This document shows, piece by piece, positions 23,599 through 35,293 of a stretch of 64,000 bases of DNA. Location of the stretch: positions 53,246,329-53,310,328 of the forward strand of contig NW_023601212.1 of NCBI RefSeq assembly GCF_014898055.3. Reading direction: 5' to 3'. Every line of letters starts with the position of its first letter. Positions within the stretch are counted from its first letter, which is position 1. Origin of the DNA: Talpa occidentalis (Eukaryota > Chordata > Mammalia > Eulipotyphla > Talpidae). The notes beneath the pieces were generated by a model that was given only the letters and a program-made list of their open reading frames with translations, was not told the origin of the DNA and ran no database searches. A program made the position numbers and the translations under genes.

Positions 23599-23899
23599 AA
23601 ACTGTTATGCCAGAAGTCCAGTAGGGAAGTGGTACTATGAATATGTTAATGGTCGCTGTCACAGAAAATCTCTTCCTTCTGTGTTTGTTTAATTCCAGAG
23701 GCGGGTCTTGTGGTCCCGCACACTGCCTTGGCTGTGACTGTATTGCCCACTGGGCTCAAAATTGCTGGATCCCCCTCTGGGCTCCTGCTGGCAGCCAGAT
23801 GGGGCCCGGCTTGTGGGGGATTGCAGCTCACTTCTGGCTGTGGGGGCAGCCCTTTCCCAGTTCCACTCAGTCTAGGTGGTTCTGGATGCAAAGATACCT

Positions 23900-24402
23900 G
23901 GTCTAAAATCAGGATTTTCTTTTATGTAATACTGTATATTATTCCATTTTATACAGACCACATTTTCTGCCATTTTTTCCCACTCATCCATTACTAGACA
24001 CTTAGGTTGTTTCCATATCTGGCTATTCTGAATAATCTGAATAATGCTGAAATGAATATGGGAGTTCATTTAGCTCTTTGAGATTCTGCTTTTTTCCCTT
24101 TGGTTATAAACCCAGAAGTGGGGTTCCTGGGTCATATGGTAGTCCTATTTTTAATATTTTGAGAAAATGCCATATTGTTATCCATAATGGCTGTACTAGT
24201 TACATTCTTAACAACAGCATATGGTTCCCTTTTCTCTATATCTCGTCTTCCCCAACAGGAATCCTTGTTTTGTTTTTTAATAATAGATATACCCACTGGA
24301 ATGAGGTAGTATCACATTGTGGTTTTGATTAGCATTTCTCTGATAATTAATGATATTGAGCGCCTTTTCATGTGCCTGTTGTATATTTGTATGTCATCTT
24401 TT
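23900..24402 (-). mobile_element. Old L1 ORF2 end, left part of an interrupted copy
   Basis: ACACTTAGGTTGTTTCCATA, AACCCAGAAGTGGGGTTCC, GGGTCATATGGTAGTCC, CACATTGTGGTTTTGATTAG and CCTTTTCATGTGCCTGTTG follow an old mammalian L1 ORF2 end on the minus strand. The copy is cut by a 971-bp insertion and resumes at 25,374. Confidence 0.78.
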
Positions 24403-25387
24403 TTTTTTTCCAGAAAAAAAGATGTAATAATCCTTATCTAAAGTAATTCTCTTAGGTTTTAAATGCAGCATCAGTATCTCCATAAAGATTTCTTGATTAA
24501 AGATTTCTTGAGTAAAGTAACACTCATTCTTTTAGGGAAAAAATTATCCAGTATACAAAGACTGTATAGTTCATTTCTTGGAAGATAAAAAGGTACCTCA
24601 AGAGGAGATGCCAGCTACACCCAGAGCTGATAGATTTGTAAACCTGTTTTTTTTTCTATGCAGAAGCACTTCCAGAGACATACAGGTCTGGTGAAGAAGC
24701 AGGCTGCTACCTACACCCACCTCAGACAGGTGCCCGTGGGAGTCACTACAGTCCCAGAGGGCGGGGCCTGGATGTAAGGGAAGCTGCCCCACTGTGGTTA
24801 CTGAAAATGGGAAACAGTGTCCTGTTTGCTGTTGACAGAGCAACGTTTCTTTGCTAAGCCAATCCTGTTACAGGAAACTTTGCTTAACTCACAATATCAG
24901 CTAAAAAGTATTTAAATCTGTACTTCAGCAATAGTACCACTGATAAAGTCATTTTAAATATTATCTATTTAATTTGTTGTATTTCTTATTAAGCAAAAAG
25001 GCCCAGAGGCTTTTACAATTTGCTATCAGTGATTTTCAGTATCCTCTTGTAAGTAACAACAACAAAAAAACCAAAAACTGAAACTATATGCTTAACATCA
25101 ATCCAGAGTGTCAGCCTGTTTACTCCAACAACCTTTGGTAGCAGATTTTCTAAAAGGTAGGCTCTGCCTCTCCCTTCAGGGCTCATGCCCGTAGACAGTG
25201 GGATGCACGTGATTAAAGGAGGCTCTGGAATTCATAGCTATTTTGCAGGTGACTGGAGTGACCAAAATCTTAGCAAAGTTGTCCTAAGGACACACAGTTC
25301 AAAATGTTAACATCATCTTTAAGAATACCGAAACCACCCGGCCTCACGAAGGTGACAGCTCCTTCTTACACACGTATGTCATCTTTT
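24389..25387 (-). mobile_element. Retroposed transcript (processed-pseudogene-like) with TSD
   Basis: The 971-bp insert at 24,403-25,373 is flanked by an exact 14-bp TSD, GTATGTCATCTTTT, at 24,389-24,402 and 25,374-25,387. It splits an old L1. On the minus strand it ends in about 8-9 A residues at the TSD. The TSD edge reads CTT/AAAAGATG in that sense, an L1-endonuclease-like TT/AAAA site. The content is neither L1 nor SINE. No AATAAA lies just before the A tail, and no domain is readable (best frame 81 codons, 24,843-24,598). It looks like a retroposed mRNA 3' part. The parent gene was not identified. Confidence 0.8.
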
Positions 25388-25520
25388 AAGAAGCATCTAT
25401 TAAGGTCCTTTCCCCATTGTTAAAATCAGGTTATTTGTTTTTTTTGTTTTTTTTTTTTTTTGCTATCAGTTGTATGGAATGGAACTCAAATATTTTGGAT
25501 ATTAGCATATTAGCCCCTCC
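25374..25520 (-). mobile_element. Old L1 ORF2, right part of interrupted copy
   Basis: AAGAAGCATCTATTAAGGTC, TTTCCCCATTG, a T-rich run, CAGTTGTATGG and ATATTTTGGATATTAGCAT continue the old L1 consensus directly after the second TSD copy. This confirms that the intervening 971 bp is an insertion. Confidence 0.75.
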
Positions 25521-26960
25521 AGAGAGATATTTGGGAGGTTTTGAGTATCAGGCTGTGAACATTTGGGGGGTATGGATACCTGGAAGATTCTGTTGACCCC
25601 TGCCTGTCATGGCAGGTAGAAAGTCGGGGGTCCTAGTGCTGGGACAGAACTTAGCCTGTCCCCCCTTAAAGAGGGAGGACCCTGATTTGCAAGTTTGGGG
25701 CTCCCCTCTTACCCTTGTTAATAGAATTAGGAATGGTTGGAGAAGTTAGGACTTAATTCAAGCATGCAGGATCCCCTTGTGACTCCCAAGATGATGGTTT
25801 CCATACCCCTTTATGTTCTTACTAAAGATCCTGGTGCCCAGCAAGTTAATCTGATAAATGCTTACTGATCTGAATAAACACACTGTTAGAAAAATGGGCC
25901 TAGTGCTAGAGGAATTTTGTCTGGGAGAAATAATTATCTTAAGGTCTTCAGCATAGGGGTGGTGGCTAAAGGGTTGGCAGTAAATAAGCTTTCCCAGGAA
26001 AATTATATAAATTATGAATTTTTAAAGGGCAAGGTGGAAATCTGGCTGGGAGAGGTGACCCAGAGGTGACCCCTTAGAGGTCATAAAGAAAGATGGAGAA
26101 GGAACAGAGTAATGATCTAGAAACTGGAGGTGGGACTGGTCCATGTTTCAAAGAGAAGATGAGTCATCTTAGTGGTAAGTATCATTGAAAGGTTGTGTGA
26201 GTGCAAGGGAAAATTCCCCTATCCCTCTGGATTCTTCTCAGGCTGGCTGAATAAATTAATGTCAGAGAAATTAGTAGGAGAAGAAAACCACATTTAATTA
26301 CATACATACTAAGAATTTACATGACTAAATTTTAGAGAAAGTGGGACAAACTGAGGATTTATACCTTGAGCTAAGGAATGGGATAGGGAACTGGGGGGCT
26401 CAGAAAAAGAGCATGTTGAGAAGATGACTTCATATGACAAAATCTTGCCTTCAGATGTTTGTCCTGCTTTAAGATAGTTTTGGTTCATAAAAAGTTGTTT
26501 CTGGAGATGACCCTAAATCTGGATAATCTTCATTCTTTAAAGTAATGGTACCAGTTTTCTTTTGAGAGCCATAGTGCTTCAGTTGACCCTATTTCCACAT
26601 ACCAAGGTGACCCATCTTAGAAAATGCTTATCTGAACATTTTTGGTGCTGCTAACCTACAAAATCAAGTAAAATAGGTTGAATGGAGTTCTCTGGATCTG
26701 ACCATTTTGAAGGTCATTGGTGACCTGAGCAGAGATCATGACTAGGGGATGGAGAACTGATTAGGTGTTGAAGTATGTGTGATTCAGATTGTATTAAGAC
26801 TTTGACCTTGGAGAAGTGAAACAGGGTAATAGGAAATACAAATCTTATATGAACAAGTTTTAGACTTATTTATGTAATGAGGAGAATACAAAATATAAAA
26901 ACAATCAATTGAACAATGGCAAAGTGAATAGGATTGAGGTGATAGTTAGATAGTAGGAAG
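25520..26960. other. Unassigned DNA, possible decayed LTR-like block
   Basis: Positions 25,560-25,900 are GC-richer than the flanks and end near GATCTGAATAAACACACTG, which could be an LTR polyadenylation region. No TG...CA boundaries or TSD could be fixed. The remainder to 26,960 shows nothing definable. Confidence 0.3.
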
Positions 26961-26969
26961 AACTAATAA

Positions 26970-27470
26970 TTATGGAGTGCCTTATTTCCAGGGACTGTGG
27001 CTTTACTTTCATTTGTGTCATGTCATTTTAAACCTAACATCTCCACAAGCATTGTATTTATACCTTATTTTAAAAATGAAAAAGCTAACCTTGGCTCAGA
27101 GAAGTTAAGTTACTTTCTCAAAGTCACACAGCAAATGAGTCAAGATTCAAAACCCGGGCCTCCCTGGTGGCCAAGAGGTTAAGTTTCAGTACTATCACCA
27201 CCATGGCCCGAGTTCAAGGCCCAGCCAAGGAGCTAACCCACATGGTGCAGTAGACCTCTCCTGTCTTGCCCACTACTCCCCTTAGCAGTGTATTTCAGCA
27301 GCTCCACCTGTTCTCTCCACTCTCTCTGGTGAATCCTCTCACCCCCCTGCACCTCTGACCTACGCCTCAGTTGTTCTACACAAAATAAAAAAAAACAAAA
27401 AGACTCAAAAACCAAGTCTGTTTTATACCCAGATTCCTTATCTTTCTTCTGCGTAATACTGCTTTACCTC
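26970..27470 (+). mobile_element. MIR split by a SINE
   Basis: TAATTATGGAGTGCCTTATT, TGAAAAAGCTAACCTTGGCTC, AGAGAAGTTAAGTTACTTTC, AAAGTCACACAGCAAATGAG, TCAAGATTCAAAACCC and then, after the SINE, CCAAGTCTGTTTTATACCCA follow the MIR consensus on the plus strand. The SINE at 27,156-27,400 interrupts it. Confidence 0.75.
27156..27400 (+). mobile_element. Old-subfamily Rhin-1-like SINE
   Basis: Head GGGCCTCCCTGGTGGCCAAG and body TAGACCTCTCCTG, CCCCTTAGCAGTGT identify the family. The middle (CAGTACTATCACCACCATGG) differs from the other copies but resembles 46,388-46,615, suggesting an older subfamily. The TSD is degenerate: GATTCAAAACCC before, GACTCAAAAACC after. Confidence 0.85.
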
Positions 27471-30400
27471 TTTGCGATAAATGTGATTGAGGTAAAATAG
27501 GTAAACCAGGAGATTATATTTTTAGGATGGAGGAAAAGTTGAAATTTACACTTGAAGGCCTATTTGTTTATTTTCTTCCTTTTTAATTCAGATATTCATT
27601 TTTTGGGTCCTTTCTGCCTCTCTAAATGAGATATCATTCTAAACTTTGTGAAAGCCTTAAAGCTTCCCCAGATTTTTATCGCTTCTCAAGGGTTGGCAGT
27701 TTCATGGGCTCCTCTAGGTCCCCATTATGGCGTTCACTAAATGGACTCAGTTGAGGACCTCCTTTCATCCTGTGTATCCTCTGATGTCTATGCCTCAAAT
27801 TCTACAAAACAGCGTTTTCACGTCATTGTATTTGTGGTAGACTTTAGAGGCCTTTTGTGGGGACTGAGGGAGAAGTATTTATCCTAGCAACACAAACAGC
27901 TTTCAGTGGAACATAAAACACTCTTGTTCTTAAAAGCCTTTTTGTTTTCCCCACTGGGGTTTCCAGTGGCTTCATCACCCAAGCATATCAGGCTACTTTG
28001 ATCAACTTGTCAACTCCTCCCTTTTCTTCTCTCTCTCCTTTTTATTACCTCTCTCCTGTGTTGTTTTCAGGAGTGCTAATATTTCCTCATTCTAGTATGC
28101 CAAGCAACTGTCCCTAGCCCCTCTTCCCTTGGCTGGCCTAAGCCTTCCTTTGCAAATGCAACTTCATGGAGCTTCTCCAATAATTAAAAGCAGTCTTCAC
28201 TGGAACAAGATCTGTCTGGTTTTGATTTTATATTGCCGTGTATAATTAAAAGTGAGATTACCTGCTGAGATGAGGAGCTGGGCAGGGGATGAAGGAATAA
28301 GAAAGGTCTAGGGAAAGCAGGTGAAATGTAGCCTCTTCAGGGACAGGACTACCAGGGATTACAGAAGCTTCAATTGGAGAGAGATCTTTGGATTTTTCTC
28401 CAGCAACCAACTAGCTATCCAAGCAGACAAAAAGTGGAAAGATAACTGGACTTGCTTGGGGTTAGATGTTTGCAGAGCCATTACTCGATGACCTTGTGAG
28501 GCAAGAGATGCACAGACAGCATTGTGTAAATGTGATGGGATGGTCTGGGGGGTGGGGGCCAGTGAGGAAGTGGGTCCTAAAGGGATTGGGGGGGTAAGGG
28601 GCAGAAATGAGGTTCAACAAGAGAAAAATGGGTGGTTTGAGGAAGGGCAAGAGGGAGCGAAGGCAGCGCTCAGAAAGGGGATTTATAGTTCCAGCTCAGC
28701 AGCTGGAGGACCCTCCTGCCCCTCTTGCAGCCTGGAGGCCGGCATGCTGGCATGGCATTCGAGGGGCAGGGCTCCTGGCTTCTCCCGTTTTGCCCCTGAA
28801 AGATGTTTCACTGCCAAAATGCCAAAACTGAAGAGTCACAAAGACACCGTTCCCCCCTCCCCCTCACTGCAGCAATCTGGGATGAGAAAGGCTCTTTAGG
28901 GAACCTGAGTCCTTTCAGGTGCATTCAGCGTCTTCAGGGGTCTCCCAGTGGAGGACAAAGTATGGGGCTCAATAGCTGCGATTTCTCCCCCCACCACTTC
29001 CCTCCCTAACAACCCACTCTTTTTAGGGAACAATGTTCTCTTTTGCCTGCTGTTAGACATACGGGGGTGGGGGAGTGGCCATTTCAGTTTCAGGTCTACT
29101 CTTGAGATCCTCTCCAACCTGCACGCGCTTTGGGTTATCATCTTGTGAGCCTGTTGCACATACGTGTCTTCCTCATCTTCCTCCCCACCCATAGTCTCCC
29201 CACATCTTTCATTTTTCTTTTGTTTCTATTTTCTTTTTCTTTTTTGCATTTTCATTTACCATCTTCCAATCTTTTGTCATCTGTTAACACAAAAGAGCAG
29301 AGCAGGCCAGGCTTTCTGGGTTCCATGAAAGGTGAGCTTCTGGTTCGGAGCTCTTCCACCTGCCTTGGCGAGCCATCTGTCCTCCACGTGTCCCAGAGCA
29401 GCAACTTTTCTGCCAGCTTTTTCTCTCTTTAGCTTCTGCCTTCACGTTGTGTCACTGATAGCCCGATGTCATGTACTGTTGTGCCGATGGCACAGTTAGG
29501 GGCCACTTTAAAGCTGTAACAAATGTCCTTAGTCATGGGCCATATGGAGCCCCTGTGGGTGGTACCATTAGCTGTAAAGCCTGAGGCATATTTGCAGTTG
29601 CCTTATCCAGGAAAGAGAATTCCAAATTGTAGAAATGTTTTGATAAAATAGACCGGAACAGATTTTAAACCACTCCACTATCAAACAAATGTCTTTCTGT
29701 CCTCCATTCAATTTTATTTCCCTCAAATGATTTCAAACATGACAGTCATGGACAGATGCCCCTGATGCTATCAGCATGATTCTTGACGACGTTGCCTTAT
29801 CCTATAACGCCCCATAATTGGTCATGGTTCTCCCCCTGAACCGGGAGCACACTCTCTCATCCCAGAATATGGAGGATTCTTTGGAAAAACTGTGACAGTT
29901 TCACATCAGTATTTTCCCACAAATCCTCATTTCTAATGAATGCACAAGGTAACAATAGAGGATTTAGGACCAGCACCTTGGCAGGCAATGAATTTGACTT
30001 TTGAGGCACCTGCTCACCTTTCCAAGTATGACATCAGCTAATTAGGCAGCTTGCTCTTCTATTACACAGACCAAAACAGACCATGACTTTCAGCAGCTTG
30101 CAGGTGGGCCCTTGCCTCTTCTCACTCACCTGGCACATGTTTGGCAAGAAGCAGGCAGAACAGAGCTGAGTCTGGAGCTGGAAGGAGCCTGCAAGGTCAT
30201 CTAGCACAGGTTTCCAAAGTGGGTTCCTTTGAACATTAGGAAGGGGGTATAGAGGCTTTTTCATGGCTAAAGGAGTTTGGAAAGTGACATGATCAACAAA
30301 AGTGCTTTTATTATTATTTTAGAACATACTGAGTCTTTAAAGTACTTCTGAACCTGGTAAATGACTAAAAGAAGTGAGAGAAGTGTTGAGTGTGAATTTC
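27470..30400. other. Unassigned non-coding DNA
   Basis: Contains the GC-richest non-LTR stretch (28,500-29,120) but no CpG-island-like CpG density. The longest frame there is 125 codons (28,522-28,899, plus). It is low in domain signal and rich in Gly, Ser and Lys, and I do not recognise it. No splice-site-bounded exon can be argued. Confidence 0.45.
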
Positions 30401-30409
30401 CACTGGAGT

Positions 30410-30555
30410 CAGTGTCAGCGCAACCCTCTCACTTTATGGTTGAGGAAAATGAGGCTGAAAGAGGAAATTACATGCTCAGAAACATAACTTATTAGTAGCA
30501 CCTCTGGGATTAGAGTCTAGACTGCTTCCTACTGTACATTTTCTATGCGGTATCT
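30410..30555 (+). mobile_element. MIR fragment
   Basis: CTCACTTTATGGTTGAGGAA, AATGAGGCTGAAAGAGGAAA, TTAGTAGCACCTCTGGGATT and GAGTCTAGACTGCTTCCTAC match the MIR core and 3' order on the plus strand. Confidence 0.65.
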
Positions 30556-30559
30556 CCAC

Positions 30560-32865
30560 ACAGCCCCCTGCATCCTGGTTATAGGGAAGAAACAAATGAA
30601 TTGGTGTGAAACAAGGATCTGATGCCAAGTGCTTGTTTTCAAGTCAACATTTCAAAGATAATGCCTTGGACTATCAAGAATCACCCCAAACCTCCTAGAC
30701 CCCTAGAGGGGTAACAAATTTCCTTCATGAATCATGCAGTTCCCCCATTTCTGATAAGTGTAAAGGAATATCAGGCCTGCTTATATTTTATTCATGTTAG
30801 TCCAAGCCAACACTTAATCTAAAAAAAACAAACAAGCAAGAAAAAGAAAACACCAGGCAAATGACCCTTGCAGAAAGGACTTTTGGAGACAAATGCAAGG
30901 CCCTTAGTTGAAACATGATAGAAAAAAAGAAAATGCCAAGAACAGCTGAACGTGCGGGAACACTAGGCAGAGAGGTGTGCATGTGATGGAGTGGGGGTGT
31001 CCTCTGAATCATTTCCCTAAATTTAGCAATGCAGTCTTTAAAAAAAAAAAATGAGCCTTTAAGATCTGCTTCCCAGCAATCCTGTTATTTCTTTGCACAT
31101 GTCTTATATAAGTCTGTGCCACAGGCCTGCAGAAGAATTTGATGGGGGCGGGGGGCACAGCCCTATTTTGAAAGAACCACTGAGAGAAATCTAACAGAAC
31201 TTGAGAGGATAAGAAACTCAGAAACTTTTGCTTTTTCTGTCCAGGCAGCGGTGAGGGTGCCATCTCTGGGAAGTGACATCTATTAAGTGCTTCCCACCTC
31301 AATGTGATGGGTTTCAGATGGATTCATTTCTTTCCTGAAGACAGCTGTCACTGTGGTGGTTAATCATTTCTAAAGTCTTTATCATCACTCTTACTAAATC
31401 CCCACAGGAGCCTCTCTGTCACCCACCCTTGCCACTTGCCCCTCCCATTTTCCTTTTAGCAACACCACAAGAATGGTTCTAAAGCATCAGGACCCCAGAA
31501 TTTTCCAGAATGCAGTCTTTTGATTCCTCTTCCAGCTTGCATTCAGTATTTGCTTACATGGTTCCTGTGAATTTCCTCTTGGCAAGTAGTATGGAGGGAT
31601 GAGAATCCTGATGGTCAGGAAGGACTGCTCTGTATACCACACAGGTGATGTGATTGAAAGCTCATGTTTAATTTGGAGCCAAGACCCTAGTGTTTCTGGT
31701 GCCCCTCTGCCTACCTCTGGGAATTCTGTGTTTGGGGTCAGCTTTGAGTGCACCAGTGCAGAGAGTGAAAGTGGTCATCATGGCCAACTAGCTCCCCTCC
31801 AGAGCCATTCAGGCTACCTCACTTGCCTCTACCCACTTCCAGGCAATGTCTTCCCCATGAGGCTCTCTCTTTCCCCTACATCCCCATAACAAAACCTGTA
31901 CCCATCTGCCATCCTTTTTTAATCATCTTGTTTCCCCCCAGAGCTAGTCATGAATCCCTGCTAGTTGCTACTCTGGAAAGAAACTGCTAAACAAATTCAC
32001 AACTACCTATTGCTAACTGATAATAACTTCACAAATTTCAAGCCTAGGATACTTCCCATTTTAAAAGGTGAGAGCTTGTTAATTCACAAAGTTACTGAAG
32101 AGCCTCCCAAATGCCAGGCCTTGTTCTAGAGGTCCGTTCACACAAGGAAGATTCCTGGTTACACTCCAGTGAGAGAGACAAACTAATAAGAACATTTGTG
32201 ATAGTAAAAAGTTCTGTGAAGAAAATAAAGCCAGTTAACAGGGTAGTTGTTTGTTGAGCTGGAGTGAGCAGGGCAGGTTTTTGTTGAGAAAATGTAATTT
32301 GAATCTTCACCTGCATAAAGAAAAGGAGCAAGATTTGGGGAAGGATGTCCAGGCTAAAGGAAGAGTTCCTGAGTGGGGAACAACTTGTATGGGAACAGGA
32401 AGAAGGCCAGTGTGGTAGTGAAAAAGGAGGGAATAGTGATGGGAAGGAAATGAGGGAGCAAGTCACGCGTACTTCCTAACCTATAACGCTAAGTCTGTAG
32501 TTGCAATGGGATGCCGTTGGTTTACAGAAGGGCATTGCCAAGATGTTTAAGTCTTGGAAAACTAGGCTCTAAGTTAATGGAAACACTCTGTACTTCAGAT
32601 CCCCTGAATAATGTCATTTCCTTCCATCTAGTTTCCCCATAATGTTGAAAAGAAAAAGAATCCCAACCATATTGTTAGAGGCTCTGTTACCATTCTTTGT
32701 TGTTTCGTGTAAAGTCATAGTTTCTAAGAATCTATTGATAATGTAATCTATTGATAATGTTTCTAAGAATCTATTGATAATGAGAACTACTACAGTTGAG
32801 GAACTTTCTCAGCTATATTTTCTAATTTTCTTCATGAGGAAGAAATAAGGAAGGATGAGTTAAGA
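30560..32865. other. Unassigned non-coding DNA
   Basis: No gene or complete repeat is seen. TCTATTGATAATG is repeated three times at 32,731-32,743, 32,747-32,759 and 32,770-32,782. Two of these lie in a larger repeated unit that starts TTTCTAAGAA. Poly(A) run at 31,040-31,051. Confidence 0.5.
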
Positions 32866-33146
32866 GGTGGATTCAGGGCCTCCCCTGGTGGCACAGCAGT
32901 TGAGCGCTGGGCTAAAAAGCTGCCCGCAGCTTCTGCAGCATCGGTCCAATCCCCTGCTGCTGACGAGGGTCCCACATGGCACGACTGACCTCTCCTGTCT
33001 CACCTGCTGCTCCCCTCAGCAGTGTATTTTGTCACTCTACCTGTTCTGTTCCCTGCTCTGGTGAATTCTCTCACCCTCCCATGTTTCTGATTGTACCCAG
33101 TGCTTGTATAAATAAATAAAGCTTTAAAAAAAAAAAAGTGGATTTG
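32866..33146 (+). mobile_element. Rhin-1-like SINE
   Basis: SINE at 32,876-33,137. Head GGGCCTCCCCTGGTGGCACAG minus its first base, then GTTGAGCGCTGGGC, body CTGACCTCTCCTG, CCCCTCAGCAGTGT, and tail TGTATAAATAAATAAAGC plus A tail. Flanks repeat GTGGATT before and after, a partial TSD. Confidence 0.92.
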
Positions 33147-34030
33147 GGAAGTTCCGACACTGGCCCAAACAACTGGCCAAGCTACTTCACCTCATTTACT
33201 TCCAAGGGTTTCACATAGAACATGATTAGGACCAGTTAGCGCTCCCAACTCTTTCCACATGTAACACATAGGAAATCCTATTTGTGAAGCACCCCTGGAA
33301 ATAAAGGAGGCTCCTCAAGATTTCCTCAAGGGCTGAGGCATGCTCAGATACATGGGGTAGAGATATCTAGACTAGATCTCAAAGGTCCTCTCAGTCCTAT
33401 TTTAAGACTTCATAACATTTCCTTATGATACCCCTCAATCTGTAATAGAAGGGCAGTACCAATCTAGGTGATCATGATTAGTGTGTCCTTCATTACATTT
33501 CCTAAGCATCAAACCCCATCCTAAACGATCAGCTATCATCAACCAATGTGCTCTCTGCTCCCAACCATGCAAATTTTCCAGACTCAACATGTCTTAATTC
33601 CTTCATCTCTGCCATTTTAGTGGCCAGTTCCTTTCTTACATGGCCAGCCCAATTGATAGTTTCAGAATCTTCTAGTCAATTTATATTTCAAGCTATGGGA
33701 CAAGACAGTCCACTACAATGGCTTATTGAAGTGGGGATATTTATCATTTTTTATCCTCTTTTCCATAGTCCAAAAGAAAGTTCTGATAGAATAATAGCAA
33801 CATCTGATGTCGTAAATAAAGCATGGAGACTGGAAGATAACTGTACCAGAGGGTCAGAAATCACTATACTGCACTCAAAGGCAAGTGTGCAGAGATAGCA
33901 TGGCGTGCCTTCTACTTATGCTTCTCATCCCCTCATTTGCTTGACATTAACTAACAGTTATACATTTCTTCCTCTATCCTATCTTTTAACACAAGCTACA
34001 ATTCTTTGTTTACATGTCTTCTCCCTTTCA
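33146..34030. other. Unassigned non-coding DNA
   Basis: The longest frame is 116 codons (33,548-33,898, plus), without a recognised domain. Nothing else is definable. Confidence 0.5.
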
Positions 34031-34189
34031 GAGCTTGGACTGCTTTCAGCACTAAAAATGTTTCACTTGACTCTCTTCTTACTTGTATGGTTTCTGAAGA
34101 GAAGTCTAATTCACACAGCCTCCTTTCTCCACCCGCTCCCAGCTTGTTTCAAGACTTTTTGTTTGATTTTATTTAGTTTGAATATGTAT

Positions 34190-34798
34190 CCCTAGGTATA
34201 TTTTTTTAAGATTTATTTATTTATGCATACAAGAATGGGAGTGTAGGCAAAAGGTATGGGGGACATGAGAGGATTCACCAGAGACAGAGTGGGGAGCAGA
34301 ACAGGCAGATCTACTGAAGTACACTGCTGAGGGGAGCAGCGGGCGAGACAGGAGAGGTCTGCTGTGCCATGTGGGTCAGCTCCCTGGTCAGGGATCAAAC
34401 TTGTGCTGCAGTGGCTGGTGATAGCCTGATAGCATGGAGACTTTAACCCCTGCAATAGAGATTTTGGAATTGCCAAACCGATAAAGTTAAAACAAGATTC
34501 CTTCATAAGAATTCTAATGTAAAAAGTAGACAACATTTAAGAGCAGGTGGGTAATACAAGAAGAGAGACAAACTCTAAAAAACAGTCAAAAGGAAATGCT
34601 AGAAATAAATACTATAGTAGAAAAGAAGAATGTATTTGATTGTCTCATCAGTAGACTGAACACAGCTAAAGGAAGAGTCAGTGAACTTGAAGATATGTCA
34701 ACAGAAACTTCCCAAACTGAAAAGCAAAGAGAAAAAGTGAAAATAAAAGAACATAATTTCTAACAAGTGTGAGAAAGGCCCCCTCGGTATAATTTTTT
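34190..34798 (-). mobile_element. Rhin-1-like SINE broken by an inverted insertion
   Basis: The minus-strand SINE tail and body run 34,208-34,452 (TAAGATTTATTTATTTATGC ... CTTTAACCCCTGC). The expected continuation GCCACCAGGG is missing. The last SINE bases AGGCC reappear at about 34,776-34,780. The TSD is CCCTAGGTATATTTTTTT before (34,190-34,207) and CCCTCGGTATAATTTTTTTT after (from 34,781). Between the two SINE parts sits 34,453-34,776, an inverted copy of 34,971-35,293. Confidence 0.82.
34453..34776 (+). repeat. Left arm of near-identical inverted repeat
   Basis: This 324-bp arm starts CAATAGAGATTTTGGAATTG and ends AACAAGTGTGAGAAA. It is the reverse complement of 34,971-35,293 with, by eye, three substitutions and three single-base indels (about 98 percent identity). 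It sits inside a SINE head, so it is the acquired copy and the right arm is the original. Confidence 0.95.
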
Positions 34799-34970
34799 TT
34801 TTTTAATTACTTTGTTGTTTATCCTGCATGGTGTTCTCTGAGCTTCTTGGATCTGTGATTTGTTGTTCATGCTTAATTTTGGAAAATTTTCAGTCATTAT
34901 TCAAATATTTCTTCTGCTTTCTTTCTCTCCTTCTGATATGCCATTTATCTGTGTGCTGCCCCATTTATAA

Positions 34971-35293
34971 TTTCTCACACTTGTTAGAAATTATGTTCTT
35001 TTATTTTCACTTTTTCTCTTTGCTTTTCAGTTTGGGAAGTTTCTGTTGACATATCTTCAAGTTCACTGACTCTTCCTTTAGCTGTGTTCCGTCTACTGAT
35101 GAGACAATCAAATACATTCTTCTTTTCTACTATAGTATTTATTTCTAGCATTCCTTTTGACTGTTTTTTAGAGTTTGTCTCTCTTCTTATATTACCCACC
35201 TGCTCTTAAATGTTGTCTACTTTTTTACATTAGAATTCTTATGAAGGAATCTTGTTTTAACTTATCAGTTTGGCAATTCCAAAATCTCTATTG
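34971..35293 (-). repeat. Right arm of near-identical inverted repeat
   Basis: This 323-bp arm lies in the old L1 ORF1 sequence and is continuous with its flanks on both sides, marking it as the source. The spacer between the arms is 34,777-34,970 (194 bp). On the minus strand it carries part of the frame 34,984-35,199. Confidence 0.95.

Larger units (their letters stand above)
17843..23900 (-). mobile_element. Nearly full-length young L1, carrying two SINEs
   Basis: Minus-strand LINE-1. From right to left: a short 5'UTR remnant (about 23,600-23,900), ORF1 (22,565-23,598), ORF2 (18,069-22,498) and a 3'UTR to about 17,843. Removing the two SINEs leaves about 5.5 kb, close to the usual 6 kb. 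Both frames are broken. The ends are approximate, and I could not find a convincing TSD, partly because the flanks are themselves old L1. It belongs to the same 3'UTR type as the copies at 2.0, 41 and 58 kb. Confidence 0.9.

Noticed and set aside
28522..28899. 125-codon frame in a GC-richer stretch as a possible gene or exon
   Set aside because: No domain, no clear splice-site context and no CpG island. Overlapping frames on both strands are equally open.
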